A stretch of 64,000 nt of DNA from UMGS1649 sp045637095 (GTDB lineage Bacteria > Bacillota > Clostridia > TANB77 > CAG-465). A program made the position numbers and the translations under genes. The notes beneath the pieces are model-generated. The model had not been told where the DNA came from and searched no databases. It saw nothing but the letters and a program-made list of their open reading frames with translations. Of this stretch, positions 34,044 to 42,592 are shown piece by piece (the first letter of the stretch is position 1; each line of letters opens with the position of its first letter). The stretch is from assembly GCA_045637095.1 (NCBI GenBank), contig JAZTYX010000054.1:1-64000 (forward strand), read 5' to 3'.

Positions 34044-34070
34044 ACACGAAACGTAAATTAACATACAATA
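34044..34070 (+). promoter_or_regulatory. Mother-cell sporulation (SigK/SigE-type) promoter
   Basis: CATACAATA (34062-34070) matches the SigK -10 form CATA-N3-TA and the SigE form CATACANT. An AC at 34044-34045 is 16 bp upstream, as SigK requires. No SigA -35 is present. It is followed by a hairpin CTAGATGT-GAAA-ACATCTAG (34073-34092) that would form the 5' end of the mRNA. Confidence 0.6.
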
Positions 34071-34108
34071 TACTAGATGTGAAAACATCTAGAAAGGCAG
34101 ACTTAAAT

Positions 34109-34525
34109 ATGAATAGATGCTGTAGAAACCAAGGAATGTATGGAAACCAAGGATGTCAATCAACAGGCTCACAATATTGTAATTATGATACAACAATAGT
34201 AAGCTATATCGAAGGTCCAGTTGGACCACAAGGCCCAATGGGAAGACCAGGATTAACAGGACCACAAGGCCCTCAAGGACCAGCAGGACCAGTTGGACCA
34301 CAAGGACCACAAGGAATACCTGGACCAACTGGTGCGACTGGCGCTACAGGTGCAACTGGAGCCACAGGCCCAGCGGGTGCGGATGGATTAACGCCGGTAC
34401 TAACAATAGGTACTGTAACAACAGGTGCGCCAGGTACTCCTGCAGAAGCTAGTATAACAGGAACAGCTCCTAACTTTGTGCTTAATTTAACAATTCCACA
34501 AGGTGAACCAGGAACACCAGCTTAA
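34109..34525 (+). CDS. Collagen-like (GXY repeat) exosporium-type protein
   Basis: The ATG at 34109 is used because GAAAGG lies 11 bp upstream; a GTG at 34079 is inside the leader hairpin. The N-terminus is Cys-rich (M-N-R-C-C and G-C-Q). About 20 G-x-y triplets follow (G-P-Q-G-P-M-G-R-P, then G-A-T-G-A-T), giving a triple-helical stalk, then a C-terminal domain with T-P-V-L-T-I-G-T and the recurring G-E-P-G. This is the layout of BclA-like filaments on spores. The SigE/SigK-type promoter supports a spore-coat or exosporium role. Confidence 0.75.
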   Translation: MNRCCRNQGMYGNQGCQSTGSQYCNYDTTIVSYIEGPVGPQGPMGRPGLTGPQGPQGPAGPVGPQGPQGIPGPTGATGATGATGATGPAGADGLTPVLTIGTVTTGAPGTPAEASITGTAPNFVLNLTIPQGEPGTPA

Positions 34526-34572
34526 ACTTAGGAAAAATTAACATTTTTTAGTATAAAAAACACTGTAAACTA

Positions 34573-34601
34573 TTGCAAAATACTGGAAAGTGTAGTAAAA
34601 T
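34573..34601 (+). promoter_or_regulatory. SigA promoter of the rimP-nusA-infB operon
   Basis: TTGCAA (34573-34578), 17 bp, TAAAAT (34596-34601). Confidence 0.8.
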
Positions 34602-34626
34602 ATTAATTGTCAGTAAGAGAAATGCA

Positions 34627-34654
34627 AAATGAGAGGACGAAAGTCCTCTCATTT
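34627..34654 (+). promoter_or_regulatory. GNRA-capped hairpin in the rimP leader
   Basis: A 12 bp perfect stem with a GAAA loop (34627-34638 with 34643-34654) sits in the 5' untranslated region, 23 bp before the rimP ATG. It is followed by GTGTAATT rather than a T-run, so it is more likely an mRNA stabiliser or protein-binding site than a terminator. Confidence 0.5.
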
Positions 34655-34676
34655 GTGTAATTAAAAGGAGGGTGCT

Positions 34677-35132
34677 ATGTCTAAATTAACAGACAGTATT
34701 CATACTGCCATAACTAAAGATGTAGAAGACTTAGGGTACACAGTAGAATACGTAGAAAACGTAAAAGAAGGCGAAAGCAAAATATTAAGAGTTGTTATTG
34801 ACAAAGAGAATACATCTCTAACAACAGACGATTGTGAAATCGTAAGTAGAAAGATTGAGGAAAAGGTAGATTCTTTAATGAAAGATGAAATGTACATATT
34901 AGAAATATCTTCACCTGGTCTTGAAAGACAATTAAAGAATACTAAGTTATATATTAAATACCTTGGTTCTAAAGTGTTAGTAAAACTATATAATAAAGTT
35001 GAGAATTCTAAAGAACTTGAGGGAATACTTAAAGAAGCAACAGATGAGTACATTGTACTTACTGTAGAAGAGAAAGATATTAAAATTGAAAGAGAAAATA
35101 TTACGTGTGCAAACACAGTATATGAATTTTAG
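34677..35132 (+). CDS. rimP: Ribosome maturation factor RimP
   Basis: RimP assists 30S subunit maturation. The 151-residue protein shows L-G-Y-T-V-E-Y-V-E-N, L-R-V-V-I-D-K-E, D-D-C-E-I-V-S-R-K-I-E and L-E-I-S-S-P-G-L-E-R, all strongly conserved in the family. The ATG follows AAAGGAGGG. It is the first gene of the operon, 15 bp before nusA. Confidence 0.95.
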   Translation: MSKLTDSIHTAITKDVEDLGYTVEYVENVKEGESKILRVVIDKENTSLTTDDCEIVSRKIEEKVDSLMKDEMYILEISSPGLERQLKNTKLYIKYLGSKVLVKLYNKVENSKELEGILKEATDEYIVLTVEEKDIKIERENITCANTVYEF

Positions 35133-35147
35133 GAGGAGATTAGAAAA

Positions 35148-36227
35148 ATGGCAAAGGTAAGCAAATCAAAAGCAAGTGCAGCAGAATTATTAGAAGCACT
35201 AGATGAGTTACAATCAGAAAAGGGAATAACAAAGGAGTACATGGTAGAATCTTTAAAACTAGCATTAGAAGCAGCATACAGAAAAAACTATGAGACTGAA
35301 GAAAATGTTAAAGTAGATATTGATGAGGATACTGGTATAGTTTCAGTATACGCATTAAAAACTATTGTTGAAGAAGTGGATAACCCAGATTTAGAAATAA
35401 GCTTAGAAGCAGCTAAGTTAATAAGCAAACGTTCTAAAGTTGGTGGAGAAATTAAACTAGAAGTTACTCCAAAGAACTTTGGTAGAATTGCAGCTAGTGC
35501 AGGTAAACAAATAATAATACAAAGATTAAGAGAAGCTGAACACGATTTAGTTTATACACAATACAGCGACAAACAAGGTGAAATAGTTATAGGTGTTGTT
35601 CAAAGAACAGACAAGATGGGCATGATAGTTGACCTTGGTAGAGTAGAAGCTTTAATACCTTCTAAAGAATTAGTACCAACAGAAAGATTTGAAACACATC
35701 AAAGAATAAAAGCATACGTACAAAAAGTAGATGATTCTGCTAAATTTGGACCACAAGTAGTATTATCTAGACGTGATCCTGGATTTGTTAAAAAATTATT
35801 TGAACTTGAAGTTCCAGAAATTGAAGAAGGAATAGTTGAAATAAAAGCAGTAGCAAGAGAAGCAGGCATGAGAAGTAAAATAGCTGTATGGTCAGATGAT
35901 GAAAACATAGATCCAGTAGGAGCATGTATCGGTAAAAAAGGTATAAGAATAAATACAGTATCTGAAGAATTAAACGGAGAAAAAATTGACGTTATACCAT
36001 ATAGCGATGATGTGCCAAGCTTTATAGTTAATGCATTATCTCCAGCAGGAATAATGGCTATAGATATAAACGATGAAGAACATATTGCAACAATAGTTGT
36101 TCCAGATGACCAATTATCTTTAGCAATTGGTGCAAAAGGACAAAACGTAAGACTTGCAGCAATACTTACAGGATGGAAAATAGATATTAAGACAAAATCA
36201 GAAATAGAAAACAGAATAGTTGAATAA
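35148..36227 (+). CDS. nusA: Transcription termination/antitermination factor NusA
   Basis: NusA binds RNA polymerase and influences pausing, termination and antitermination. The N-terminal domain (about 1-130), S1 domain (G-V-V-Q-R-T-D-K-M-G-M-I-V-D-L-G) and two KH domains (A-C-I-G-K-K-G-I-R-I-N; A-I-G-A-K-G-Q-N-V-R-L-A-A) are visible. The 359-residue length is typical of low-GC bacteria without acidic repeats. The ATG follows AGGAGGAGA. Confidence 0.97.
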   Translation: MAKVSKSKASAAELLEALDELQSEKGITKEYMVESLKLALEAAYRKNYETEENVKVDIDEDTGIVSVYALKTIVEEVDNPDLEISLEAAKLISKRSKVGGEIKLEVTPKNFGRIAASAGKQIIIQRLREAEHDLVYTQYSDKQGEIVIGVVQRTDKMGMIVDLGRVEALIPSKELVPTERFETHQRIKAYVQKVDDSAKFGPQVVLSRRDPGFVKKLFELEVPEIEEGIVEIKAVAREAGMRSKIAVWSDDENIDPVGACIGKKGIRINTVSEELNGEKIDVIPYSDDVPSFIVNALSPAGIMAIDINDEEHIATIVVPDDQLSLAIGAKGQNVRLAAILTGWKIDIKTKSEIENRIVE

Positions 36228-36243
36228 GCTATAAGGAGAGTTC

Positions 36244-36495
36244 ATGATAAAACAAAGAACTTGTGTAGCGTGTAGAACTAAAAATACAAAAGAAAATCTG
36301 TTAAGAATAGTAGCAGATGAAAATGGTAATGCGGTTTTAGATGAAACACAAAAAATGAATACAAGAGCAATATACATTTGTAATAACAAGACTTGCATAA
36401 ACAGATTGTTAAAAGCAAAAGATATTACAAAATGTGTAAAAATAAAAGTAAAACAAGAAAGTATACAAGAATTATTAAGAAATTTGGGGGAATAA
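36244..36495 (+). CDS. rnpM: YlxR/RnpM family RNA-binding protein
   Basis: A small RNA-binding protein (83 residues) of the DUF448 (YlxR) family; the Bacillus homologue is reported to modulate RNase P. Family motifs are R-T-C-V-A-C-R-T-K-N near residue 4, L-L-R-I-V near residue 20, and R-A-I-Y-I-C-N-N near residue 41. The ATG follows AAGGAG. It sits between nusA and infB as usual, but the ylxQ (L7Ae-like) gene that commonly follows is missing. Confidence 0.9.
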   Translation: MIKQRTCVACRTKNTKENLLRIVADENGNAVLDETQKMNTRAIYICNNKTCINRLLKAKDITKCVKIKVKQESIQELLRNLGE

Positions 36496-36498
36496 GAT

Positions 36499-39348
36499 TT
36501 GGGAAAAATTAAAGTAAGCGAATTAGCTAAAAAAGTTAATATGGCAGAAGATGTAGTAATAAAGAAGTTAAAATCATTTGGAGTTAATGTAGAAAATGGA
36601 GCAAGTATGGTAGAAGAATCATATGCAAGTAAGTTTGCGTCTACTACACCACACATAATACGTAGACAAGTAAAAGTTGTAACTACTGATGCGTCTGGTA
36701 ATAAAGTAGAAAGAATAACAACTAATGCAGGTGGAACTATACAACAAAGCGTTGTTAGAGAAAAGAAACAAGAAAAACCTACATATAGCAAAGAAGGTTT
36801 AGGTGTTGTTAGAAGTAATAGAAATAGAAATAACAACAGAATGCAAAATATAGTTGTTACTCAAAATGGTAAAAAGGTAGAACCTAAAGTAGAACCAAAA
36901 CCAGTAGTAGAAGAAACAAAAGCTCCAGTAGTAGAAAAAGTTGAAACTAAAGTGGTAGAAAAACCTGTGGAAAAACCAGAGGTTAAGTCTCCTGTAACTA
37001 AAGCTCCAGAAAATAGAACAGAATCTAAGAGATTCGATAATAACAAAGAAAATAAAGGCGGATTTAATAGAGATAATAGAGAAGGCAGAGATAACAGAGA
37101 TAACAAATTCCAAAACAGAGATAATAACAACAATAGATTTAATAAAGATAGAAAAGATGGTGTAAATAATAATAGACCATTTAACAAAGGACCAAGAAAC
37201 CAAGAAGGTAGAAATGGCGAAAGACCAAACAAACCAAATTTCCAAAATAGAGATAATAATAGAACAGGATCAAACACTGGCTATAGAGTAAATAAATTCA
37301 TCAAAGAAACTATTGATGATACAATCCAAAAAGAAACTAGAGATTACTCTACAACATTAATAGACAAGAAAAAATATAATTCAGAAAAAGCAGAAAAACC
37401 AGAATCAACAACAAAGAGAGCAGCTAAAAATGCTAATGAAATTAGAGAAAAGAATACTAGAATGGAATTTAGCAAATTTAGAGGTATGTCAGTTTCTGAA
37501 GAAGGCTTAATGGATCTATATGATAGAGGAGAAAACAGAAAAGGTAAAGCAAAAGCTAAAAAACAAAAAGTAGAAATGAACACTACTAAGATAATACCTT
37601 TAACAGAAGTTGAACTTCCAGAATCTATGAGCGTTAAAGACTTCGCAGAAAAATTAAAGAAACAAGCATCAGAAATAATTAAGAAACTATTCTCAATGGG
37701 AATACTAGCAACAGTTAACCAAGAAATAGATTTCGATACAGCATTCTTAATAGCATCAGAATTTGGAATTAATGCAACTAAACAAGTTGTAGTAACAGAA
37801 GAAGATGTGTTATTCGATGATTCTGAAGACAAAGAAGAAGATCTAGAAATCAGACCACCAGTTGTAACAATCATGGGACACGTTGACCATGGTAAAACAT
37901 CATTACTAGATAAAATACGTTCATCAAACGTAACAGCTGGAGAATCTGGTGGAATTACACAACATATTGGTGCATACAAAGTTAAGATTAACGGTCGTGA
38001 AATCGCATTCTTAGATACACCAGGACATGAAGCGTTCACAGAAATGAGAGCAAGAGGAGCTCAAATAACAGATATAGTTGTAATAGTTGTAGCAGCAGAT
38101 GATGGTATAAAACCACAAACAGTTGAAGCTATAAACCATGCTAAAGCAGCTGGAGTTTCAATAATAGTTGCAATAAACAAAATAGATAAAGATACAGCAA
38201 ATGCAGATAGAGTAAAACAAGAATTACTTGAAGTTGGTCTTGTTCCAGAAGAATGGGGTGGAGACACAATTTGTGTTCCAGTATCTGCAAGAACAGGTGA
38301 TGGAATAGAGAATCTTCTTGAAATGATACTTCTAGTAGCAGATGTAAAAGAACTTAAAGCAAACCCTAACAAACAAGCTAAGGGTACAGTTATAGAAGCT
38401 AAGCTAGACAAGACTAAAGGGCCTCTAGCAACAGTACTTGTACAAAGAGGTACATTAAATGTTGGAGACACAATAGTTCTAGGAGATACAATTGGTAGAG
38501 TTCGTGTAATGACAAATGATAGAGGAGAAAAAGTTAAAAAAGCTGGACCTTCTACACCAGTTGAAATCTTAGGTTTAGGATCAGTTCCTGAAACTGGAGA
38601 TACATTCTATGAAGTAAAAGATGAAAAGACAGCACATAAATTAATAGAAAAGAGAAAAGCACAACATAGATTAGACCTTATTAAGAAAGGCAGCGCAGTT
38701 ACTCTTGATGATCTATTCAACAAGATTAAAGATGGCGAACTAATTAATCTAGATGTTGTACTTAGAGCAGACGTTAAGGGTTCTGCAGAAGCAGTTAAAG
38801 AATCATTAGAAAAATTATCTAATGATGAAGTAAGAGTAAGAGTTATAGCATCAAATACTGGTGAAATAACAGAATCAGATATCACTCTTGCAAAAGTATC
38901 TAACGCAATTGTTATAGGATTTAACGTTAAAGCTAACGGTCAAGTTCAAGCAATGGCAGATAAAGAAAAAGTAGACTTAAGACTATACAAAGTTATCTAC
39001 GATGCAATAGAAGATGTTGAGCTTGCAATGAAAGGTAAAGTTAAACCTAAATACAAACAAGTGGATATTGGTAAAGCAGAAATTAGACATATATTCAAAC
39101 TTTCTACAGCTGGTATTATTGCAGGAAGCTACATACTAGAAGGTAAAGTGGTAAGAAATGCAATGGCTAGACTTGTAAGAAAAGGTGAAGTAATCTTAGA
39201 AACTAAGATAGAATCAGTAAAACGTGAAAAAGACGATGTTAAAGAAGTAGCAGAAGGATATGAATGTGGTATTAAAGTATCTGATTCAAATGAAATCAAA
39301 GAAGGCGACATTCTAGAATGCTATGAATTAGTTGAGGAGAAAAAATAA
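36499..39348 (+). CDS. infB: Translation initiation factor IF-2
   Basis: IF-2 brings formyl-methionyl-tRNA to the 30S subunit and promotes subunit joining. The start is TTG at 36499, 3 bp after the rnpM stop, with TTGGGGG upstream. The N-terminal IF2_N domain is V-S-E-L-A-K-K-V. A long low-complexity stretch (about 165-265) is rich in Asn, Arg, Gly and Asp. The GTPase domain has G-H-V-D-H-G-K-T near residue 460, D-T-P-G-H and N-K-I-D. Domains II-IV complete the 949-residue protein. It overlaps rbfA by one base. Confidence 0.97.
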   Translation: MGKIKVSELAKKVNMAEDVVIKKLKSFGVNVENGASMVEESYASKFASTTPHIIRRQVKVVTTDASGNKVERITTNAGGTIQQSVVREKKQEKPTYSKEGLGVVRSNRNRNNNRMQNIVVTQNGKKVEPKVEPKPVVEETKAPVVEKVETKVVEKPVEKPEVKSPVTKAPENRTESKRFDNNKENKGGFNRDNREGRDNRDNKFQNRDNNNNRFNKDRKDGVNNNRPFNKGPRNQEGRNGERPNKPNFQNRDNNRTGSNTGYRVNKFIKETIDDTIQKETRDYSTTLIDKKKYNSEKAEKPESTTKRAAKNANEIREKNTRMEFSKFRGMSVSEEGLMDLYDRGENRKGKAKAKKQKVEMNTTKIIPLTEVELPESMSVKDFAEKLKKQASEIIKKLFSMGILATVNQEIDFDTAFLIASEFGINATKQVVVTEEDVLFDDSEDKEEDLEIRPPVVTIMGHVDHGKTSLLDKIRSSNVTAGESGGITQHIGAYKVKINGREIAFLDTPGHEAFTEMRARGAQITDIVVIVVAADDGIKPQTVEAINHAKAAGVSIIVAINKIDKDTANADRVKQELLEVGLVPEEWGGDTICVPVSARTGDGIENLLEMILLVADVKELKANPNKQAKGTVIEAKLDKTKGPLATVLVQRGTLNVGDTIVLGDTIGRVRVMTNDRGEKVKKAGPSTPVEILGLGSVPETGDTFYEVKDEKTAHKLIEKRKAQHRLDLIKKGSAVTLDDLFNKIKDGELINLDVVLRADVKGSAEAVKESLEKLSNDEVRVRVIASNTGEITESDITLAKVSNAIVIGFNVKANGQVQAMADKEKVDLRLYKVIYDAIEDVELAMKGKVKPKYKQVDIGKAEIRHIFKLSTAGIIAGSYILEGKVVRNAMARLVRKGEVILETKIESVKREKDDVKEVAEGYECGIKVSDSNEIKEGDILECYELVEEKK

Positions 39349-39725
39349 TGAGAACAGAAAGAGTAGATGAAGATATTAAGTATTACATAGATAGAATACT
39401 TAGAGAAAATATATCTAAATTTACAGATTCAGGCATAATAACTGTAACTTCAGTAAAGACAACTAAGGACTTAAGATATTCTAAAGTCTATGTGAGTATA
39501 TTTGGAACAAAATATACTCACCAAGTCTTTGATAGACTAGTTAAAGGCGCTGGATTTGTAAGAAAGAATTTAGCATCTATGCTTAAAGCAAGAAATATTC
39601 CAGACATAGTATTTGAACTAGATGATTCTATGGAATATGGTTCAAAGATGGAAAGAATAATAAATGAAGTAAGTGCTAAAGATAGAGAAAATAGAGAAGC
39701 ACATGCTGAACAGGTAGAAGAATAA
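39348..39725 (+). CDS. rbfA: 30S ribosome-binding factor RbfA
   Basis: RbfA is a KH-fold protein needed for late 16S maturation. Visible motifs are R-T-E-R-V-D-E-D at the N-terminus, T-V-T-S-V-K-T-T-K-D-L-R-Y-S-K-V-Y-V-S near residue 45, and F-E-L-D-D-S-M-E-Y-G near residue 90. The ATG overlaps the infB stop (TAATG). Length of 125 residues is typical. Confidence 0.94.
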   Translation: MRTERVDEDIKYYIDRILRENISKFTDSGIITVTSVKTTKDLRYSKVYVSIFGTKYTHQVFDRLVKGAGFVRKNLASMLKARNIPDIVFELDDSMEYGSKMERIINEVSAKDRENREAHAEQVEE

Positions 39726-39745
39726 TATAATTTAAGGGGTATAAT

Positions 39746-40699
39746 ATGGATTTTGAAAAAGCTAAATTATTAATAGATAATGCAAAAACAATATGTTTGG
39801 TAGCACATAAGAAACCAGATGGAGATGCGGTAGGATGCGTAGGTGCAATGTACCACTTCTTAAAAGAACTTGGAAAAGATGTATATATGGTAATGCCAGA
39901 TGTAACGCCAAGATTTAGTTTCTTGCCAGAAATAGATAAGGTAGTAAGTAGATTTCCTGAGGATAAAGAATTAGACCTTTTAATATGTCTAGATTGTTCA
40001 GAAATAGAAAGAAGATCAAGCATTGCTAAAGAGGACCTAGAAAGAGCACACAAAATATTAGTAATAGACCACCATATGAATAGTTCAGAAGAAGGAGACC
40101 TAAGAATAATAGATAGTGAAGCTCCAGCTAATGCAGAAATTGTGTACAAGTTAATAAAATATATTAACCCAGTGATTTCTAAAGATGTAGCAACATATCT
40201 TTATGTTGGTATTATGACAGATACAGGTAGTTTCAATTATGAAAGAACTACAGGAGATACATATAGAGTAGCTGCAGAGTTAGTGGATACAGGAGTAGAG
40301 TTCTCTAAAATATGCAAGAAAATAAATGACACATATTCAGAATCTAAAATGAAGTTAATAGCTAAAGTTATAGACAATATGGAAACATATGCTGATGGTA
40401 AAATACGTGTTAGCGTATTAGATAAAGAGACGCAAGAAGAATTAGGTGCGACAGAAGAAGATGTTGATGGCTTAGTTACATATCTAAGATGCATAGAAGG
40501 AACAATAGCTGCTGTGTATATTAGATGGACTAAAGAGGGAGAATATAAATATAGCATAAGAACTGAAGAACCAATAGATGGTTCGGAAGTGGCTAGAGCG
40601 TTTAATGGTGGCGGACACAAGAGAGCTGCTGGGTTTGAAACAACAAATCTTAAAGATACTAAAGAGAAATTGATACAAATGTTGGAAGGGTTGTTGTAA
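39746..40699 (+). CDS. nrnA: DHH-family bifunctional oligoribonuclease/PAP phosphatase
   Basis: This DHH/DHHA1 phosphodiesterase degrades nanoRNAs and converts phosphoadenosine phosphate to AMP. It has H-K-K-P-D-G-D-A-V-G near residue 20, C-L-D-C-S-E near residue 89, the D-H-H motif (V-I-D-H-H-M-N) near residue 110, and the DHHA1 G-G-G-H-K-R-A-A-G-F near the end. All metal ligands are present. The ATG follows AAGGGG. The gene sits between rbfA and truB, as in many Bacillota. Confidence 0.95.
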   Translation: MDFEKAKLLIDNAKTICLVAHKKPDGDAVGCVGAMYHFLKELGKDVYMVMPDVTPRFSFLPEIDKVVSRFPEDKELDLLICLDCSEIERRSSIAKEDLERAHKILVIDHHMNSSEEGDLRIIDSEAPANAEIVYKLIKYINPVISKDVATYLYVGIMTDTGSFNYERTTGDTYRVAAELVDTGVEFSKICKKINDTYSESKMKLIAKVIDNMETYADGKIRVSVLDKETQEELGATEEDVDGLVTYLRCIEGTIAAVYIRWTKEGEYKYSIRTEEPIDGSEVARAFNGGGHKRAAGFETTNLKDTKEKLIQMLEGLL

Positions 40700-40701
40700 A
40701 G

Positions 40702-41577
40702 GTGAAAATAACAGGAATACTTAATATTAATAAACCTGCAGGTATAACGTCTTATGATGTTGTAGATGTTATTAAAAAGTTGTTTATAGGTTCCAAAGTT
40801 GGACATACTGGTACATTAGACCCAGTTGCTACAGGTGTATTACCAATACTTATTGGAGATGCTACTAAACTTTCAGATAACTTAACTGCAGAGAATAAGG
40901 CATACAGAGTAAAAATGTTGCTAGGTGTAGAAACAGATACTTATGATATAACAGGTAAAATAGTTTCAGCATCAGTAGTAAATAAAGATGAAATATATAT
41001 TCGTGAAAGAATAAAAAGATTTATTGGAGTTCAGGAACAAGTTCCACCACAGTATAGTGCAATAAAAGTATCTGGTAAAAAAGCATACGAATATGCACGT
41101 GAAGGAAAAGAAATAGAACTTAAAGCAAGAACTATAGAAATACATGATATAAATAACATTGCGGTAGACTTAAAAAAACGTGAAGTAATGTTTGATGTAT
41201 ATTGTACAAAAGGAACTTATGTGAGAAGTCTTGTAAATGATATAGGTAGAAAATTAGGTTGCGGAGCAACTATGATAGACCTAATTAGACTTAGAAATGG
41301 TAACTTCTTTATAGAAGATAGTATAGCACTTTATGATTTCTTAAAATTAAATTTTGAAGATATGAAAAAGCATATAGTGCCAATAGAAGATTACTATGAT
41401 GACTTAAAGAAAATAAATATGTTAAAAGATGAATATACTAAATTCTTAAATGGAGTAAAACTTCCATATGATGAACAAGATAAGCTTGTAAAAGTATATT
41501 ATAATAACAAGTATAAAGGATTAGGTCAAATAAAAGACGGAATTCTAAAAAGATATTTAATAGAAAACGAGGAATAA
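40702..41577 (+). CDS. truB: tRNA pseudouridine-55 synthase TruB
   Basis: TruB makes pseudouridine 55 in the T loop. The start is GTG at 40702, 2 bp after the nrnA stop. The N-terminus has N-K-P-A-G-I-T-S and the catalytic motif is G-H-T-G-T-L-D-P near residue 36 with its Asp. Further blocks are Q-V-P-P-Q-Y-S-A-I-K and G-T-Y-V-R-S-L. Length of 291 residues is normal. It closes the operon and is followed by a terminator; ribF, which often follows, is absent. Confidence 0.95.
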   Translation: MKITGILNINKPAGITSYDVVDVIKKLFIGSKVGHTGTLDPVATGVLPILIGDATKLSDNLTAENKAYRVKMLLGVETDTYDITGKIVSASVVNKDEIYIRERIKRFIGVQEQVPPQYSAIKVSGKKAYEYAREGKEIELKARTIEIHDINNIAVDLKKREVMFDVYCTKGTYVRSLVNDIGRKLGCGATMIDLIRLRNGNFFIEDSIALYDFLKLNFEDMKKHIVPIEDYYDDLKKINMLKDEYTKFLNGVKLPYDEQDKLVKVYYNNKYKGLGQIKDGILKRYLIENEE

Positions 41578-41582
41578 GATAA

Positions 41583-41617
41583 CCCTCCAAACACAAAGTT
41601 GTTTGGAGGGCTTATTT
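41583..41617 (+). terminator. Rho-independent terminator of the nusA-infB operon
   Basis: A 10 bp perfect stem CCCTCCAAAC/GTTTGGAGGG with an 8 nt loop is followed by CTTATTTT. Confidence 0.9.
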
Positions 41618-41937
41618 TATGCGCTTTAATAAAAAGGTACGCTTTTTTTGACCTATTAGATAGAAAACAAAAGATAAGTTAAAAAGTATAGAGGGGGGGT
41701 AGCCAATTATATTTAGATAGAAAGGAGGAGTGAAAATTAAAAAGGTTCTAAGTAAATTTATATTAAGTGTAGCAAGTGTGATTTACTACAGGTACCACAT
41801 AAATTTATATTAAGTAACAAACTAAAGATAAAAGGTGTGTGGTAAACGACCTATTAAATAGAAAACAAAAGATAAAGTTAAAATAAAGAACAAAAGGTGT
41901 GTGGCATTTTTATATTATATAGAAAGGAGAGATAAAA
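41618..41937. repeat. Gene-free, repeat-rich region
   Basis: About 320 bp with no convincing gene. It holds nested direct repeats: a 35-36 nt unit beginning GACCTATTARATAG (41650-41684 and 41848-41883), TAAATTTATATTAAGT (41753-41768 and 41800-41815), and AAAGGTGTGTGG (41831-41842 and 41893-41904). A ribosome-site-like AGAAAGGAGGAG (41719-41730) precedes a GTG frame of 27 codons, but it is too close to the GTG to be convincing. AAAAAG-GTACG-CTTTTT at 41632-41648 may be a second terminator. It could be a decayed gene copy. Confidence 0.55.
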
Positions 41938-42204
41938 ATGGATAAACAATTTATAGAGAATGACTTTAAGTATAGGGAAATAGAGAACTCTATATCGGAT
42001 GATCAAGGTATAATATTCAAAGCTTTGATAAAAGAAGAACCAAACATTTTACTTTACACTAGAGATTATACATTTGGACAAGTAGTGTTGTTGATGGTTG
42101 CATTAGAAGATACGTTGAAGTATTTAATTAAAGATTTTCCTGAAGCGTATGCGATAACTCTAGATGCTGATTTAGAAATTACAAAATATGTGGAATGGAA
42201 ATAA
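41938..42204 (+). CDS. Small acidic protein, orphan family B (copy 1)
   Basis: Not recognised. The 88-residue helical acidic protein has no signal. Its central part G-I-I-F-K-A-L, V-V-L-L-M-V-A-L-E-D-T-L-K-Y-L-I-K and A-Y-A-I-T-L matches the gene at 42258 (G-L-M-F-A-A-Y; M-I-A-L-K-E-T-L-E-E-L-I-K; L-Y-A-V-A-L), so the two are tandem paralogues. The ATG follows AGAAAGGAGA. It sits right after the repeat-rich gap. Confidence 0.6.
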   Translation: MDKQFIENDFKYREIENSISDDQGIIFKALIKEEPNILLYTRDYTFGQVVLLMVALEDTLKYLIKDFPEAYAITLDADLEITKYVEWK

Positions 42205-42257
42205 CAAAAGAAAGAATTATCATAAAAATATTATTAAAAAGAAGGAGGAATTAAAAA

Positions 42258-42530
42258 ATGGTAAGTAGAATTAAAGATAATGAAAAAGCGAAAAGAAATT
42301 TAGAAAGGTTAGCACTGGAGTCAGAACACGGCTTAATGTTTGCAGCATATATAGGAGGAGAATTAGATAATGTAGTAACTTGTCTAGAAGAAAACAGAAC
42401 TACTGAATATCAAATGATACAGCTGATGATAGCATTAAAAGAGACATTAGAAGAACTAATAAAACAACATACAGAACTATATGCTGTTGCGCTAAATGAA
42501 TTACCCGAAACAGAATCAATTCTTATTTAA
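42258..42530 (+). CDS. Small acidic protein, orphan family B (copy 2)
   Basis: Not recognised. A 90-residue helical protein, paralogous to the 88-residue protein 53 bp upstream and probably cotranscribed with it. The N-terminal third is basic (S-R-I-K-D-N-E-K-A-K-R-N-L), unlike copy 1, while the second half carries the shared M-I-x-L-x-x-A-L-K-E-T-L-E-E-L-I-K core. The ATG follows AAGGAGG. No terminator separates it from the galE promoter. Confidence 0.6.
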   Translation: MVSRIKDNEKAKRNLERLALESEHGLMFAAYIGGELDNVVTCLEENRTTEYQMIQLMIALKETLEELIKQHTELYAVALNELPETESILI

Positions 42531-42538
42531 TAAACAAC

Positions 42539-42567
42539 TTGCAAAATTATCATTCTTGTATTATTAT
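42539..42567 (+). promoter_or_regulatory. SigA promoter of galE
   Basis: TTGCAA (42539-42544), 17 bp, TATTAT (42562-42567). Confidence 0.75.
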
Positions 42568-42592
42568 ATAGTTGTTAATAGGAGGTACAAAT

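Noticed and set aside
36799..37277. Long minus-strand reading frames opposite infB, nusA, smc and other genes
   Set aside because: They mirror the codon bias of real genes on the plus strand and lack ribosome sites and family motifs.
41730..41810. A 27-codon GTG frame with a hydrophobic, basic product
   Set aside because: The AAGGAGG is only 1 bp from the GTG, and the region is made of direct repeats; kept as part of the repeat feature only.
41640..41910. Possible CRISPR array in the repeat-rich gap
   Set aside because: Repeats differ in length, occur only twice each, and have no regular spacers; no cas genes are nearby.
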